64,000 nucleotides of DNA, taken from positions 1,736,001 to 1,800,000 of the forward strand of contig NZ_CP042596.1 of NCBI RefSeq assembly GCF_009914315.1. The letters are read 5' to 3'. Of the stretch, positions 44,455-54,361 are shown piece by piece. Position 1 is the stretch's first letter; every line of letters starts with the position of its first letter. The notes under the pieces are model-generated. The model searched no databases. It was not told the DNA's origin and saw only the letters and a program-made list of their open reading frames with translations. The DNA is from Granulicella sp. WH15. GTDB taxonomy: Bacteria; Acidobacteriota; Terriglobia; Terriglobales; Acidobacteriaceae. Both the position numbers and the translations under genes were made by a program.

Positions 44455-46218
44455 TTAGGTGTGAGCGATGAGCCGCAGACCTTCGCCTTCGGCGTCGATG
44501 CGCACTTCGCATGGGGTATTGAAGTACATGGTCGCAGGATTCTCGGCGGTGTATTCGGGCCAATGGGGGATGCTGTTGTGGTTTGGGTTGCCGGTGCGCG
44601 CGAAGTTTACCCAGGCTGTACTCATCTGTCTGGAAAGCGCAGATGCCTCGGGAGAGCCGGCGCTGTAATGGTCGCAGATATCGGCGTTATCGAAGACGAA
44701 GGCAAGCTCGGCGGCGTGGAAGGGGCCGGGTCGATCATCGAGTACGGGAGTGCGCCAAGAGTAGATGTAGCTGTAGACCGGGGCTGAGTGAAGAGCGGCT
44801 TTTCTGCGAGCCTGTTCGAAGGATCCATGACGGACAGAGGAGGCCGCAATCGTTGCATAAAGACTGAATGGATTGGCTTTGGGGTAGTCTCGCCGATAGG
44901 CTTCGATGATGGCTTGGCTCTTGTCGCCGAGGCCCTGCTGTATTAGACGATGTAGCTCTGCAAGGCTCATGCTATTTGCGTTGGGACGGTCCACTCCATT
45001 GATGAACTCGTTCAGATTGGTCCCGGTGATCATGGGCACTGAGGCAGAGATTGCGGGGGCCGCGGGATCGAAGGGATGTTGCGGCAGTACAAGGCCATCG
45101 GCTGTTGGACCCCAGCCGCTTAATCCGAAGGAGCGACGCAGGGGCGATCCTTCGATGTCAGGCATCTTCTTGATTGCCTCTACTCCTGCGCCCTCTAGAC
45201 GATCGACTGAGACCTGCTGTAACTGGTCCACCTGAGATGGGGAAAGGCCAAGCTCCTTTAGAACGAGTTCAGCGACACGAGCGGAATACTCGGGGGGGAG
45301 GACCTTCAGGTATGGTCCGCTTTGCACGATTGCGCGGTGAAAGAGGCCCTTTGCCGCAGGCATGGCCATGAGAGCCAAGACCTTTCCGCCGCCACCGGAT
45401 TGTCCGAAGATGGTGACGTTGTTCGGGTCGCCGCCGAAGTTGACGATGTTGTCGCGCACCCACTCCAGTACGGCAACAAGATCGAGCAAGCCGACATTGG
45501 CGGACTCGGCAAACTCTTTGCCTCCGAGCGAGGCAAGGTTGAGATAGCCGAAGACGTTCAGGCGATGGTTGTTTGTGACTGTAACGATATCGTGATTGCG
45601 AGCGAGGTTTTCGCCATCGTAGGAGAGTAGCTCATGGGCATTACCGCTCGTATAACCGCCTCCGTGCATGAAGACCATGACGGGGCGCTTATGGGTGCCG
45701 TTAATCTCGGGAGTCCAGACGTTGACGCGCAGGCAATCCTCGCCCATGACGGGTGCTGCTGCTCCTCGATGCAGAACGAAGGAGTCTTCGTCGGAGCTGG
45801 CGGAGTTGTGTCCGTCGGTGATGAAGTGCGCGGAGTCGCGATTCAGACAGACCCGCCCATACTGGAGAGCATTGCGAACTCCTGCCCAGGGCTCGGGCTT
45901 GGCTGGCGGCATAAAGCGCCGAGTGCCGCTGGTAGAGGCTCCGTAGGGTACGCCTTTGAAGGTGTAGATGCCATTGCGACGGTATCCGCGGAGTTTGCCG
46001 GTGGTGGTTTCGGTTATGGTTGTGGCATCCGATGCTGAGAGCTGTGCTGAGACTCTGGATCTGCTGACCGATGTGGCATTTTGTGAATGAGCGATTGGAG
46101 TGGCAAACAAGCTGGCCGCACTGAGGCTGGCTATGCCGCCGACGAAGGTTCTCCGCCCAGGTGAGGCTGGTGCTTCATCAATAGGACGGTTTGTCTGTTT
46201 CTCTGTTTTCTTCTTCAC
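44455..46218 (-). CDS. Exported type-B carboxylesterase
   Basis: About 587 residues from a GTG at 46218 (GGAG 8 nt before it); the frame is open to an ATG at 46254, but that ATG lies in an operator-like palindrome. Tat-like leader GRRTFVGGIASLSAASLFA. Carboxylesterase/PnbA fold: TTGKLRGYRRNGIYTFKGVP, the oxyanion loop VMVFMHGGGYTSG, the nucleophile elbow NVTIFGQSGGGGKV, EDCLRVNVWTP, the acid in the GTNLNEF region and a His near PGPFHAAELAFVF. Hydrolyses carboxylic esters, perhaps acyl groups on plant saccharides given the neighbours. Divergent from the VOC gene. Confidence 0.85.
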   Translation of the reverse strand: MKKKTEKQTNRPIDEAPASPGRRTFVGGIASLSAASLFATPIAHSQNATSVSRSRVSAQLSASDATTITETTTGKLRGYRRNGIYTFKGVPYGASTSGTRRFMPPAKPEPWAGVRNALQYGRVCLNRDSAHFITDGHNSASSDEDSFVLHRGAAAPVMGEDCLRVNVWTPEINGTHKRPVMVFMHGGGYTSGNAHELLSYDGENLARNHDIVTVTNNHRLNVFGYLNLASLGGKEFAESANVGLLDLVAVLEWVRDNIVNFGGDPNNVTIFGQSGGGGKVLALMAMPAAKGLFHRAIVQSGPYLKVLPPEYSARVAELVLKELGLSPSQVDQLQQVSVDRLEGAGVEAIKKMPDIEGSPLRRSFGLSGWGPTADGLVLPQHPFDPAAPAISASVPMITGTNLNEFINGVDRPNANSMSLAELHRLIQQGLGDKSQAIIEAYRRDYPKANPFSLYATIAASSVRHGSFEQARRKAALHSAPVYSYIYSWRTPVLDDRPGPFHAAELAFVFDNADICDHYSAGSPEASALSRQMSTAWVNFARTGNPNHNSIPHWPEYTAENPATMYFNTPCEVRIDAEGEGLRLIAHT

Positions 46219-46241
46219 AGGATGCTCCAGGCTTTTCAGAA

Positions 46242-46253
46242 TGAGACGATTCA
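46242..46253. promoter_or_regulatory. Candidate LacI operator 1 (TGAGACGATTCA)
   Basis: Matches TGAGACGTCTCA, the perfect palindrome at 48541 and 55466, at 10 of 12 positions. It lies 24 nt before the preferred start of the esterase gene, in the divergent gap towards the VOC gene. Confidence 0.5.
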
Positions 46254-46272
46254 TTTTGTGGACGCTATGCGG

Positions 46273-46301
46273 TTGACAACCGGAGATTATCTAAATACAG
46301 T
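46273..46301 (+). promoter_or_regulatory. Possible sigma-70-type promoter of the VOC gene
   Basis: TTGACA (46273-46278), 17 nt, TACAGT (46296-46301). The -35 box overlaps one arm of an inverted repeat GACAACCG (46275-46282) / CGGTTGTC (46303-46310). Confidence 0.4.
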
Positions 46302-46410
46302 TCGGTTGTCGAATCTGCGCCAGATTGCTCAATATTCGATCACTCCACGAGTTGGCATCTCTGCAAATTGGACAGCTAGGTGCAGGCGTTTCTTCGAGCA
46401 AGGAATTCAC

Positions 46411-47352
46411 ATGAAGATATCGAAGTTTGTTGGTTTCGGTTTTGTTTGCATCTCGAGCCTGTTGGCCTATGCGCAGGCTGGACCGGCGCGCCCTGCGATT
46501 ACTGGAATTTCGCACCTGAGCGTGTACAGCGCCGATGAAGCCAAGACTGAGTACTTCTATGTGCATGATCTTGGCGCGGTGAAGATGACCGATCCGGAGA
46601 ATCCGCAAGGGGTTCGCTATTACTTCGGCCCCACGCAGTTTATTGAGGTGCTTCCGCTTCCGGCTGGTGAGACCTCGATCAATCGTCTCGATCACATGGC
46701 GTATCGGACTGCAGACGTAGAGGCGCTGCGCCGGTATCTTGAGGCCCACAGTGTTACTGTGCCGGGCAAGGCCGAACGTGGCAGTGATGGAAGCAGCTGG
46801 TTCGATGTGATGGATCCTGAAGGGAATAAGGTTGAGTTTGTTCAGGCCCCAACTAAGCCTGTCTCCATACCGATCAATCCGTTGAGCAGCCATATCATCC
46901 ATATTGGATTCATGGCGCACCGGCAGGAGGTGGAGGATGCCTTCTATCGGACGATCCTGGGATTTCGCCCGTACTGGTTTGGCGGTGGCAAAGAGGGTGT
47001 CAAGAGCTGGATCTCGCAACAGGTTCCGGATGGAACCGATTGGGTGGAGTACATGATGGCGAGTGGTCCGGAGACCAGGGGGATTCCTGCCACGATGTCT
47101 CGTGCCGGACTGGGGAGCATGGATCACTTCTCGCTTGGGGTGGACAACATTGAGAAGACAACAGAACTGCTCTACGCTGGAGATCGACTGACGGGGAGAA
47201 ACCTCAATGCTGGACCTAAGATTGGGCGCGATGGTAAGTGGCAGCTCAACCTCTTCGATCCAGATGAGACTCGTGCGGAGATCATGGAGTTTCAGCCGAA
47301 GGTAAAACCGTGCTGCTCACCGTTCACGGCGGAGAGTCCTATTAAAAAATAA
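46411..47352 (+). CDS. Exported two-domain VOC (glyoxalase-fold) protein
   Basis: 313 residues from the ATG at 46411, with a signal peptide (KISKFVGFGFVCISSLLAYA-QA). Two vicinal-oxygen-chelate modules: GISHLSVYSADEAKTEYFYV...INRLDHMAYRTADVEALRRY...FDVMDPEGNKVEFVQ and HIIHIGFMAHRQEVEDAFYR...SMDHFSLGVDNIEKTTELL...LNLFDPDETRAEIMEF. The His and Glu positions that bind a divalent metal in VOC enzymes are present in both halves. A periplasmic dioxygenase, isomerase or lyase on a sugar- or aromatic-derived compound is possible; the reaction cannot be inferred. Confidence 0.78.
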   Translation: MKISKFVGFGFVCISSLLAYAQAGPARPAITGISHLSVYSADEAKTEYFYVHDLGAVKMTDPENPQGVRYYFGPTQFIEVLPLPAGETSINRLDHMAYRTADVEALRRYLEAHSVTVPGKAERGSDGSSWFDVMDPEGNKVEFVQAPTKPVSIPINPLSSHIIHIGFMAHRQEVEDAFYRTILGFRPYWFGGGKEGVKSWISQQVPDGTDWVEYMMASGPETRGIPATMSRAGLGSMDHFSLGVDNIEKTTELLYAGDRLTGRNLNAGPKIGRDGKWQLNLFDPDETRAEIMEFQPKVKPCCSPFTAESPIKK

Positions 47353-47376
47353 GTCAGTTAGTTGAGGAGAGAAAGA

Positions 47377-48399
47377 CTATAGGGTTTTTCTTTTCTGAAG
47401 CATCACTCCAGAGGATTCGCGTACGGCGAGCATGGCTGGAAGGCGGATTTTTTTACGCGGGCCGGTGACAGAACCGGTATTGATGCGGTCGATCAGGATT
47501 TCCATGCCGCGAGAGCCGATCTCCGACGCGGGTTGAACGATGGAGGTAATCGCGGGCCGGAAGATATCTTCCGAGGTTAGTTCGTCGAAGGTGACGAAGG
47601 CAATATCTCTGGGGGTGCTCAGGCCGGAGGCGATGATGCTGCGTAGCGCACCCATGCCGGAGAGGCCGTTCGTCGTGAAAAGAGCGGTAGGACGATTTCT
47701 GGGCTTGAGCAGACCTTTCTGGCAGACGCTCATCACCTCTTCCAGGTTGAAGGAACTGGACCATATCAGCGACTCCTGTACGGGTACTCCGCTTTTCTTG
47801 AAGGCCTGACGGTAGCCGCGAAGACGCTCCTGCTCGTTCTTGAGGGTGAGGGGACCGGTGAGAATTGCGATGCGGCGATGCCCCATAGAGAGCAGGTGAA
47901 CGATACCCATCTCTGCTGCGGCGCGGTCGTCCACGCATACGGAGTCGACTTCGAACCCATCGGGGAGACGGTCCAGGTATACGACGGGCAGGTCGGATGA
48001 TGAGAGCGGAGGTCGCTTGGCTCCAGCTGCGACGATGAGCAGAATGCCGTCGACCCGTTGCGAGCGCAGCAGGGCGATAAGCTCTGCTTCACGCTCGGAG
48101 CTTCCCTCGGATTCGGCGACAACGACAAAGTAACCGCGCTCACGGGCGGCCGACTCTGCGCCACGGATGACCTTGGGGAAGAAGGGAATCGTGATATCAG
48201 GCACGATGATTCCGACTGTGTGGGTCCGATTCGTTCTCAGGCTTCGGGCAATCAGGTTGGGCTGATAGTTCAGCTCTCGGATTGCTTTGAGCACTTTTTC
48301 CCGGGAGCGTTCTCCGACCGGGACTGACCCACTGATGACATTGGATACAGTTCCAGAAGAGACTCCAGCAAGTTTGGCCAATTCTTTTTGCGTCGGCAT
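47377..48399 (-). CDS. LacI-family transcriptional regulator
   Basis: 340 residues. N-terminal HTH and hinge TQKELAKLAGVSSGTVSNVI, SGSVPVGERSREKVLKAIRE, LNYQPNLIARSLRTNRTHTV, then a periplasmic-binding-protein-like sensor domain (GIIVPDITIPFFPKVIRGAE, VDGILLIVAAG, HRRIAILTGPLTLKNEQERL, IAFVTFDELTSEDIFRPAIT). Expected to bind symmetric operators until a sugar-type ligand is present. Divergent from the cupin gene; a perfect 12-bp palindrome lies between them, and similar ones precede the esterase and a DUF1080 gene. Confidence 0.93.
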   Translation of the reverse strand: MPTQKELAKLAGVSSGTVSNVISGSVPVGERSREKVLKAIRELNYQPNLIARSLRTNRTHTVGIIVPDITIPFFPKVIRGAESAARERGYFVVVAESEGSSEREAELIALLRSQRVDGILLIVAAGAKRPPLSSSDLPVVYLDRLPDGFEVDSVCVDDRAAAEMGIVHLLSMGHRRIAILTGPLTLKNEQERLRGYRQAFKKSGVPVQESLIWSSSFNLEEVMSVCQKGLLKPRNRPTALFTTNGLSGMGALRSIIASGLSTPRDIAFVTFDELTSEDIFRPAITSIVQPASEIGSRGMEILIDRINTGSVTGPRKKIRLPAMLAVRESSGVMLQKRKTL

Positions 48400-48540
48400 A
48401 CCATCACACTTTACAGTACGGAAGATCGGCTAGGTATAGGCTGCAACTAGCTATTCCTTTCTGCGGAACGTGTCCCGCTTCTTTGGATACGTTGTGAAGT
48501 TGACATGTGTCTTCTCGTTTCCGTAGATTGAATGTCTTAT

Positions 48541-48552
48541 TGAGACGTCTCA
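48541..48552. promoter_or_regulatory. Candidate LacI operator 2 (TGAGACGTCTCA)
   Basis: Perfect 12-bp palindrome with partly symmetric flanks (TTAT before, TAAG after), 41 nt upstream of the cupin start and 141 nt upstream of the lacI-type gene start. Identical to 55466-55477. Confidence 0.75.
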
Positions 48553-48592
48553 TAAGTTTGAACTGGGTTCTGCATAAAGGAGTTTGTCATCT

Positions 48593-49813
48593 ATGCCGAA
48601 GCGCGAACAATATCTGGAAGCTCTGCGAGTAGGAGATGGCATCCTGCGGCTTGCCCCGTGTTGGGTGCCTCGATCTTTTATGGTGCCGGGAGGTAGACTC
48701 CGGCTTCACCCGGATGATTTATATGCGCTGGGCGCACATCGAGGCGGCATCAATGAGCGCTGGTTCTCTTCCACGACTCACGCTTCGAATGGTCCTGGAA
48801 CACCGGAAGATGAAGGTCTCAGCTATGTGATCTTCGGAGATCAACGTTTCTTGCTGAAGGAAGCGGTGGAGGTTATCGGCGATGATCTGCTGAGCGCGGA
48901 TGTCATGCAGCGCGAAGGCGGTTGGAATATTTTGTGTAAGTTTTTCGACAACCTGGGCGCGATTCCTCATCACTTGCATCAGACGAACGAGTTCGCCAGC
49001 CTGGTTGGAAGCAAAGGAAAGCCCGAAGCCTATTACTTCCCCCCGCAATACAACGTGAAGGAAAATGACTTTCCTTTTACGTTTATGGGACTTGAGCCGG
49101 GGACAACGCGTGACGATGTGCGTCAGTGCCTTGCGGATTGGTCGCGTGGAGATAACGGCATTCTTGCTCACTCCAAGGCATACCGGCTGGAGCGCGGGAC
49201 GGGATGGCAGGTGGACCCGGGTATTCTCCATGCACCAGGCTCACTTGTAACCTATGAACCGCAGGTCAATAGCGATGTCTTTGCGATGTTCCAGTCCATT
49301 GTGGATGGAAGAATTGTCGACCGTAGTCTGTTGGTGAAAGATGTTCTGCCAGAGTATTGGGATGATCTGGATTATCTGGTCAGCATGTTGAATTGGGAGC
49401 AGAATGTAAATCCTGAGTTTGCAAAGACGAATCGCGTGCTGCCCTTACCGATCAAGCCACCTGCAGAGACGGAGGTGAATGGCTATAGCGAACGGTGGGT
49501 CGTCTATGGAACCGGGTTTTATTCGGCTAAGGAGCTTACTGTTTTGCCTGGCAGAAGCGCGCTGATTCGGGATGGTGCTGCCTATGGTTTAATTCTCACG
49601 GAGGGGCACGGTACTTTAGGGAATTATTCGGTGGAGACGCCTGCCTTGATTCGTTTCGGTCAGCCGACGCAGGATGAGTTCTTTGTAAGTGCGGCTAAGG
49701 CCGCAGAGGGGGTGCTTATCAAGAACCTGAGTGAGACCGCTCCTCTGGTCATGTTGAAGCACTTTGGTCCAGGCAATCCTGATGCAGCATCTTTGCTAAA
49801 GCTGAAAGGATAA
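48593..49813 (+). CDS. Cupin-type protein, mannose-6-phosphate isomerase-like
   Basis: 406 residues from the ATG at 48593, with AAAGGAG at 48576-48582. Cytosolic. The middle part has a cupin/PMI-like metal site (NILCKFFDNLGAIPHHLHQT and NEFASLVGSKGKPEAYYF: His-x-His and Glu), a second pattern GTGWQVDPGILHAPGSLVTY with another His, and a C-terminal second barrel (FYSAKELTVLPGRSALIRDG). The combination recalls type I phosphomannose-isomerase-like proteins. It begins the four-gene run cupin - isomerase - dehydrogenase - glycoside hydrolase under the LacI operator; isomerisation of a keto-sugar is a reasonable role. Confidence 0.65.
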   Translation: MPKREQYLEALRVGDGILRLAPCWVPRSFMVPGGRLRLHPDDLYALGAHRGGINERWFSSTTHASNGPGTPEDEGLSYVIFGDQRFLLKEAVEVIGDDLLSADVMQREGGWNILCKFFDNLGAIPHHLHQTNEFASLVGSKGKPEAYYFPPQYNVKENDFPFTFMGLEPGTTRDDVRQCLADWSRGDNGILAHSKAYRLERGTGWQVDPGILHAPGSLVTYEPQVNSDVFAMFQSIVDGRIVDRSLLVKDVLPEYWDDLDYLVSMLNWEQNVNPEFAKTNRVLPLPIKPPAETEVNGYSERWVVYGTGFYSAKELTVLPGRSALIRDGAAYGLILTEGHGTLGNYSVETPALIRFGQPTQDEFFVSAAKAAEGVLIKNLSETAPLVMLKHFGPGNPDAASLLKLKG

Positions 49814-49817
49814 GCCG

Positions 49818-50870
49818 GTGTCTCAGAGGAGCCAGCATCGATTTCCGTTATTGCATAATGCGATGTGGCCTGGCCTGGTAGGCAAAGGGACGGGCTCGGA
49901 GCCACCGCTGTCGTTCGACACGATGCTGGAGCTTACGGCTGCGGCTGAAGTCGATGGTGTTCGCTTCGATGGCATTGACCTGATTCTTACGGCTCCCCAT
50001 GTTGATATTGATTCAACTGAGGATGACCTGAAGAGGTTGTCGGACAAGATTGTTGCAAAGGAATTATCGGTAGGCTCGCTTGTCGCTCCGGTGTGGCCTG
50101 ATCTTGGTGGCGGATCGGCTATGGGTAATGCTGAAGAGAACGCACGCTTTCTTACACAGGTAGAGAAGTCGTGCAGGATTGGGCATAGCTTGCGCAAGCT
50201 GGGGATTCGTTCTCCGGGTGTGATTCGGATCGACTCTGCTACGCCTCCTTCGGAGTGGGTGCGCAATCCGGAGGAGAATACGAAGCAAATTGCCCATACC
50301 TTTCGTGAGGCTTGTTTAATCGCGGAAGGCTATGGCGAGAGGCTAGCCGCTGAAGGTGAGATCTGCTGGGCCGGGATGCATACCTGGCGACGAATGGTAG
50401 AGCTGCTGGAGCTTGTGGGAAGGCCTGAGATTCTGGGGTTCCAGGCGGATATGGCGCATACGATGCTTTTTACTTTGGGTTATAACGCTCCTGAAGATCG
50501 CTTGTTGCCTGAAGATTTTGTCTGGAGCGAGCAAGAGTTATTTGCGAAGGCAATTGCGAAGATGGCGGATGCGCTGCGGCCGTGGACGATCGACTTCCAT
50601 GTTGCGCAGAATGATGGAACGGTAAAGGGTTCGGGAGCCCACGATCGTACAGGACGTCACTGCCTGCCGAATGATCCCGAAGGCCGCATGAATATTGTGC
50701 GGGATGCCGGAGCATGGATGCGCGATGGCTCGGGGCATTTGACGAAGACCTTTCACCACATCTGCTGGGATGGCTGCATGTTCTCCAACGACGTGATGCT
50801 CGATAGCCGAACATGGAATGATGTTTTGGGGGCCATGATGAAGGTGCGCGCCGCGCACGGTTGGGATTGA
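49818..50870 (+). CDS. Xylose-isomerase-like TIM-barrel sugar isomerase/epimerase
   Basis: 350 residues, GTG start 4 nt after the cupin stop. The TIM-barrel pattern of the IolE/Xyl-isomerase-like group is visible: LHNAMWPGLVGKG, AAEVDGVRFDGIDLILTAPH, RLAAEGEICWAGMHTWRRMV with the metal-ligand Glu, LGFQADMAHTMLFTLGYNAP with Asp and His, PWTIDFHVAQNDGTVKGSG and GRHCLPNDPEGRMNI. Related enzymes act on 3-keto sugars or inosose. Its tight link to a Gfo/Idh/MocA dehydrogenase supports a joint oxidation-isomerisation route. Confidence 0.85.
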   Translation: MSQRSQHRFPLLHNAMWPGLVGKGTGSEPPLSFDTMLELTAAAEVDGVRFDGIDLILTAPHVDIDSTEDDLKRLSDKIVAKELSVGSLVAPVWPDLGGGSAMGNAEENARFLTQVEKSCRIGHSLRKLGIRSPGVIRIDSATPPSEWVRNPEENTKQIAHTFREACLIAEGYGERLAAEGEICWAGMHTWRRMVELLELVGRPEILGFQADMAHTMLFTLGYNAPEDRLLPEDFVWSEQELFAKAIAKMADALRPWTIDFHVAQNDGTVKGSGAHDRTGRHCLPNDPEGRMNIVRDAGAWMRDGSGHLTKTFHHICWDGCMFSNDVMLDSRTWNDVLGAMMKVRAAHGWD

Positions 50871-50873
50871 AGG

Positions 50874-52016
50874 ATGAGATCAGCGAACCAGGTGTTGAAT
50901 GTTGGGTTAGTCGGTGGCGGCTTTATGGGGCGCACACACTCGAATGCTTATCGCCAGGCAGGAAAGTTCTTCGATATGCCGAGGCAGATGGTTCTGAAGG
51001 CGGTGTGCTCGCGCAATGCAGGCCGTGCGCAGGAGTTTGCCGATAACTGGGGGTATGAATCAATCGAGACCGATTGGCGCGCTTTGGTGGAGCGTGCCGA
51101 TATCGACCTGATCGATATCGCAAGTCCGAATGATACTCATGCCGAGATTGCGATTGCGGCCGCACAGGCGGGCAAGATGGTGTTCTGCGAAAAGCCATTG
51201 GGCCGCAATGCCGCAGAGGCGTTGGCAATGGTGTGCGCTGTGGAAGAGGCTGCTGTGCCCAACATGGTTTGGTACAACTACAGGCGTGTACCGGCCGTCA
51301 TGCTGTTGAAGCAGCTTATTGAAGAAGGTCGATTTGGCCGCATCTTTCACTATCGCGCGCAGTTTTTGCAAGATTGGACTATCTCCCCTGATCTTCCTCA
51401 GGGAGGCGGCGCCTTGTGGCGTTTGGATGGCAGTGTCGCGGGAAGCGGTGTAACCGGTGACCTGCTTGCTCACAATATCGATGCTGCACTTTGGCTCAAT
51501 GGCGCTATCTCAGAGGTGACGGCTATGACCGAGACCTTCATCAAAGAGCGCAAGCATAATCTTACGGACCGAGTGGAACCGATTACCATCGACGATGCCA
51601 GCAGCGCGCTTGCTCGGTTTCAGAATGGTTCTCTTGGCCTCTTCGAGGCGACGCGATATGCGCGCGGACACAAGGCGCTCAATACCTTGGAGATCAATGG
51701 AGAGCATGCCTCGGCTATCTGGAATTTGGAAGATCTGCATCGCCTGAAGTACTTCGACTATCGCGATGATAAGCGCCTACAGGGATGGCGAGAGATCCAT
51801 GTAAGCAGTACGGAACACCCTTATATGAAGCATTGGTGGGTTCCGGGATTGCAGATTGGGTTCGAGCATACATTCATTCATCAAGTAGCAGACTTTGTAA
51901 GTGCGCTAGAGGAGGGCAAGGCGGCACAGCCCACCTTCAGAGATGCACTTGAAACTGATCGTGTAACCGATGCCATCTTGCGTTCGGCCGTAAGCAGAAC
52001 ATGGCAAACCTTATAA
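50874..52016 (+). CDS. Gfo/Idh/MocA-family NAD(P)-dependent dehydrogenase
   Basis: 380 residues, 3 nt after the isomerase stop. Rossmann motif [20 protein letters not shown], then [38 protein letters not shown] with the catalytic EKP lysine, [20 protein letters not shown], and the C-terminal sheet domain with [15 protein letters not shown] (the His of the active site). No signal peptide. Such enzymes oxidise sugars or glycosides at C3 or similar positions. Here it most likely supplies the keto-glycoside for the DUF1080 proteins encoded nearby. Confidence 0.9.
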   Translation: MRSANQVLNVGLVGGGFMGRTHSNAYRQAGKFFDMPRQMVLKAVCSRNAGRAQEFADNWGYESIETDWRALVERADIDLIDIASPNDTHAEIAIAAAQAGKMVFCEKPLGRNAAEALAMVCAVEEAAVPNMVWYNYRRVPAVMLLKQLIEEGRFGRIFHYRAQFLQDWTISPDLPQGGGALWRLDGSVAGSGVTGDLLAHNIDAALWLNGAISEVTAMTETFIKERKHNLTDRVEPITIDDASSALARFQNGSLGLFEATRYARGHKALNTLEINGEHASAIWNLEDLHRLKYFDYRDDKRLQGWREIHVSSTEHPYMKHWWVPGLQIGFEHTFIHQVADFVSALEEGKAAQPTFRDALETDRVTDAILRSAVSRTWQTL

Positions 52017-52042
52017 CCAGCTCGATGAAAGGGTAAGGCTCT

Positions 52043-54273
52043 ATGCCACCTGTAACACGACGCGAGTTTATTACCGCGTCCGCGGCTTCTTTGGCGATTC
52101 TATCCTCCGGTGATTTACTCGGACTGTCGTCGGTTTCGTCCAGCACCGATGCGGGCAAGCCGTGGTACTCCACGGTGCGTCGTTGCGGGCAGCTCAACTT
52201 CAATGAGTCCGATCCGCTCACGGTGGATATCGATGCCTGGATGGACTACTGGGTCTCGTTGAAGGTGAATGCCGTGATGATCGGCGGAGGTGGCATCGTC
52301 GCTTCATATCCGACGAATGTTCCCTATCATCATCGCAGCCAGTATCTTGGATCACGCGATCTTACTGGCGAGGCAATTGCGGCCGCACGTAAACGTAATC
52401 TACGCGTGATAGTCCGTATGGATTGCAACTATGCCTATCAGGATGCTCTGAAAGCACATCCTGAGTGGTTTCATCGGATGCCTGATGGCTCGCCGCGGTT
52501 GGAACTGGAAGCCTCGTATCTGTATAAGACCTGCCTGTTCAGCAGTTATTTTACGGAGCAGATGCCGGCTATCTATCGAGAACTGCAGCAGCGTTACTCT
52601 CCTGACGCAATCTTCACCAATGGATGGCCCGGAACCGCGGCGCTTGAGGTCTGTCACTGCGTCAACTGCAAGAAGATCTATCAGGAGCAGACGGGAGGCG
52701 TTCCCCCCGCGACTACTAATGCGAAGAGCCCGGTCTATCGCAAGTACTACAAGGTTTATATGGATCGGATCATCGAGATCTGGAAGCTGTGGGACAGCAC
52801 CGCGAAGGAGAAGAATCCGGAGGCCATCTACTTCGGTGATCTGGGCGGCGCGGGCCTGCAGATGATGAAAGATCTAAAGCCGATTGGCGATATTGCATCG
52901 TGGTACGCCGGTGACCATCAGGGGCGCGGAGGAGCCAACGTTCCGATCTGGGAGTGCGCTGCGCAGGGACGAATTGCGCAGTCCGTTATGGGGGGCAAGA
53001 CCGTTACGAACATCGATGGCGCCTACAGTGATAGCCAGCCGAAGTGGCGCCATGTTAGCGCGCCCGCGGCTGAGATCAATCTTTGGATGGCCCAGGTGGC
53101 GGCATGCGGCATGGTGCCGTGGCATCACTGGCTGGGGGCTCGCCCGAAGATAACCGCTGGCGCGAGCCTGCAAAAAACTTTTATGGGTGGCTTGCGAAGA
53201 ATGAGGAGCATTTCCGCAATCGTAAGTCGATGTCTGAGATTGCTGTACTTTATCCCCAGAGCACCATCGCTTTTTATCGTTCGGAAGGGGCAAGCGAAAG
53301 AAAGTTGAATGGAAGCAATATTGATCCGGAGGATCACCTTCAGGGGCTCTACTATTCCCTGTTGGAAGGGCGCTTCATCTTCGACTTTGTTCATCAGGAG
53401 AATCTTTCGGCGGCAACGCTGAAGCCCTATCGGGCTCTGTTGATTCCAAACGCTGCCTATCTGCGCGACAGCGAATGTGAGGCGATCCGACAGTATGTAG
53501 CATCCGGTGGATCCATCCTGGCTACCTTCGAAACCTCACGTTACAACGAATGGGGAGATCCACGGAGTGACTTCGCTCTGCAGGATCTCTTTGGCGTAAA
53601 CTGCTCAGGCGACTTCGATAGCCATCCAATCGGGCCCGCGCTCAATAGTTATATGCACATTCGTCAGGAGCATCCAGTCTTAAATGGCTTTGCGGGTACT
53701 ACGCTGCTTCCTGGTCCGGAGTTTAGAGTGCCAGTGGCTCTTAGAAAAAATGAGTCCTTGCAGCTTAGTGTGGTGCCGCAGTATCCTTCCGCCCTGCCTG
53801 AGCTTGCCTATCCTCGTGAACGCGAGACAAATGAGCCCGCAGCTGTATTTCGCCAAGTAGGTGCATCGCGAGTCGTTTATTTTCCGGGTGATGTAGATCG
53901 CACTGCGTGGCGTTCCGGTAATCCTGACTTCACTCATCTCATCGGCAACGCCGTTAGATGGCTGCTTGCCGGTAAAGAAGCCTCCGTCTCAGTTGAAGGG
54001 AAGGGCATGACAGAGATCTTCGCGTGGCGGACTGAGCCTGGGATTGCCATTCATATTCTGAACTACACCAATCCGAATATGACGCGCTCTCTTGTACGCG
54101 AGCTTTATCCCATTGGGCCACTGCATGTGAAGGTCGATATCCCTGAAGGGCAAAAGATTGCCAGCGTGCGAGCTTTGCGTTTCGGGCAGTCTCTGGTCTT
54201 TAAGAGAGCAGGCAGTCAGATACAGTTCGACATTCCAACGATTGAGGACTATGAGGTGATTGCGCTGACCTAG
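52043..54273 (+). pseudogene. Tat-exported glycoside-hydrolase-like protein, one frameshift
   Basis: From 52043: Tat leader VTRREFITASAASLAILSSG, then a TIM-barrel-like catalytic part (VNAVMIGGGGIVASYPTNVP, RNLRVIVRMDCNYAYQDALK, DAIFTNGWPGTAALEVCHCV). At 53134-53138 a run of five G breaks the frame; with six G the sequence reads HHWLGGSPEDNRWREPAKNF and continues to 54273 with a flavodoxin-like beta-galactosidase-trimerisation-type domain (LLIPNAAYLRDSECEAIRQY, VASGGSILATFETSRYNEWG). The whole protein would be about 740 residues, close to GHL6-type hypothetical glycosidases. It is a genuine mutation or a sequencing error; the 5' ORF alone ends at 53308. Confidence 0.7.
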
Positions 54274-54310
54274 CTGGAACGTGGGGCGGCTGACTTTGTA
54301 TTTTCAGTTG

Positions 54311-54356
54311 ATAGCGCTCGACTAAGAACTTCTGAAAGTCTTTAGTCGAGCGCTAT
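54311..54356. terminator. Bidirectional terminator
   Basis: ATAGCGCTCGACTAA (54311-54325) pairs perfectly with TTAGTCGAGCGCTAT (54342-54356) around a 16-nt loop, between the convergent genes ending at 54273 and 54362. Confidence 0.8.
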
Positions 54357-54361
54357 ATTCA

